Assembly (NCBI GenBank): GCA_022820545.1
Contig: JAJEFG010000104.1
Span: 1-51,300, forward strand
Reading direction: 5' to 3'
DNA from: Acidobacteriota bacterium
Lineage (GTDB): Bacteria; Acidobacteriota; Vicinamibacteria; Marinacidobacterales; Marinacidobacteraceae
DNA: 51,300 nucleotides
The stretch's first letter is position 1, and each line of letters starts with the position of its first letter. The translations under genes and the position numbers were made by a program. Below, in pieces: positions 51,231 through 51,300 of the stretch. The notes below the pieces were generated by a model. It searched no databases. It was not told the DNA's origin and was given only the letters and a program-made list of their open reading frames with translations.

Positions 51231-51300
51231 GGTGCAAACCGGCAGGCCCCCCCGGGGCCAGGAGACTCCGACCCAGCGGACGCCTCGCAGCCCCCCGCGA

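Larger units (their letters stand above)
50785..51300. other. gene-free end of window with repeats and an IS-like end
   Basis: No convincing gene. It holds four repeat copies (50789-50838, 50869-50900, 51091-51124, 51191-51230) and an IS21-like tandem repeat (51027-51081). The 50906-51020 part is unremarkable. Confidence 0.6.

Overview
This is a GC-rich bacterial chromosome segment (roughly 70% G+C by eye). Several genes point to an Acidobacteriota- or Gemmatimonadota-like organism: a PadR regulator beside a very large FtsX/MacB-type permease (the 'ADOP' pattern), exported beta-propeller lipoproteins, exported amidohydrolases and an exported acetamidase. The phylum is an inference from gene content, and there is no rRNA to confirm it. 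Many genes start with GTG or TTG, and tight 1-4 nt stop/start overlaps are common.

Layout. 1-8379: an outer-membrane barrel gene, then a ten-gene Mrp-type cation/proton antiporter operon (E, F, G, an MbhD-like DUF4040 protein, an MbhE-MrpB fusion, C, and three NuoL/M/N-type subunits with a small membrane protein between the last two). There is no full-length MrpA. 8468-11710: a DUF4097 protein and partner, an AzgA-type purine permease, and rpsT. 11800-17063: two beta-propeller lipoproteins that share a promoter and signal-peptide cassette, a higBA toxin-antitoxin module and a Tat-exported amidohydrolase. 17064-19819: an AT-rich island leading into a lipoprotein that resembles vertebrate TCAF/FAM115 proteins over its full length (GATase-like domain plus M60 gluzincin). 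19960-25910: an SSS symporter divergent from padR-ADOP, and an exported acetamidase/formamidase. 25948-36989: vapBC, an exported amidohydrolase, fetAB, a DUF368 (PopT-type) lipid-carrier transporter, ahcY, an AI-2E-family transporter, a second vapBC, a class III aminotransferase, and a lipoprotein version of HpcH/HpaI aldolase. 37138-42518: tpx, a CarD-like regulator, then xseA-xseB-ispA-nadK, in which XseB is a tandem duplication. 42639-49785 (minus strand): a four-BON-domain protein, then a compact operon icd-mdh-sucC-sucD-ndk-dcd-dUTPase-like that joins three TCA-cycle steps to pyrimidine dNTP housekeeping; dcd appears to start at CTG. 50083-51300: a proline-rich lipoprotein and a gene-free stretch with repeats and a solitary IS21-like end.

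Two genome-wide signals stand out. First, a dispersed intergenic repeat of about 45 bp folds as two adjacent hairpins. At least a dozen full or partial copies are present, and paired substitutions between copies preserve both stems. One copy lies in the inferred rpsT leader. Second, at least eight genes have a TANNNT -10 box ending only 6-8 nt before the start codon, which predicts leaderless mRNAs. At three regulator or toxin-antitoxin promoters a perfect inverted repeat overlaps this box. No tRNA, rRNA or CRISPR array was seen.
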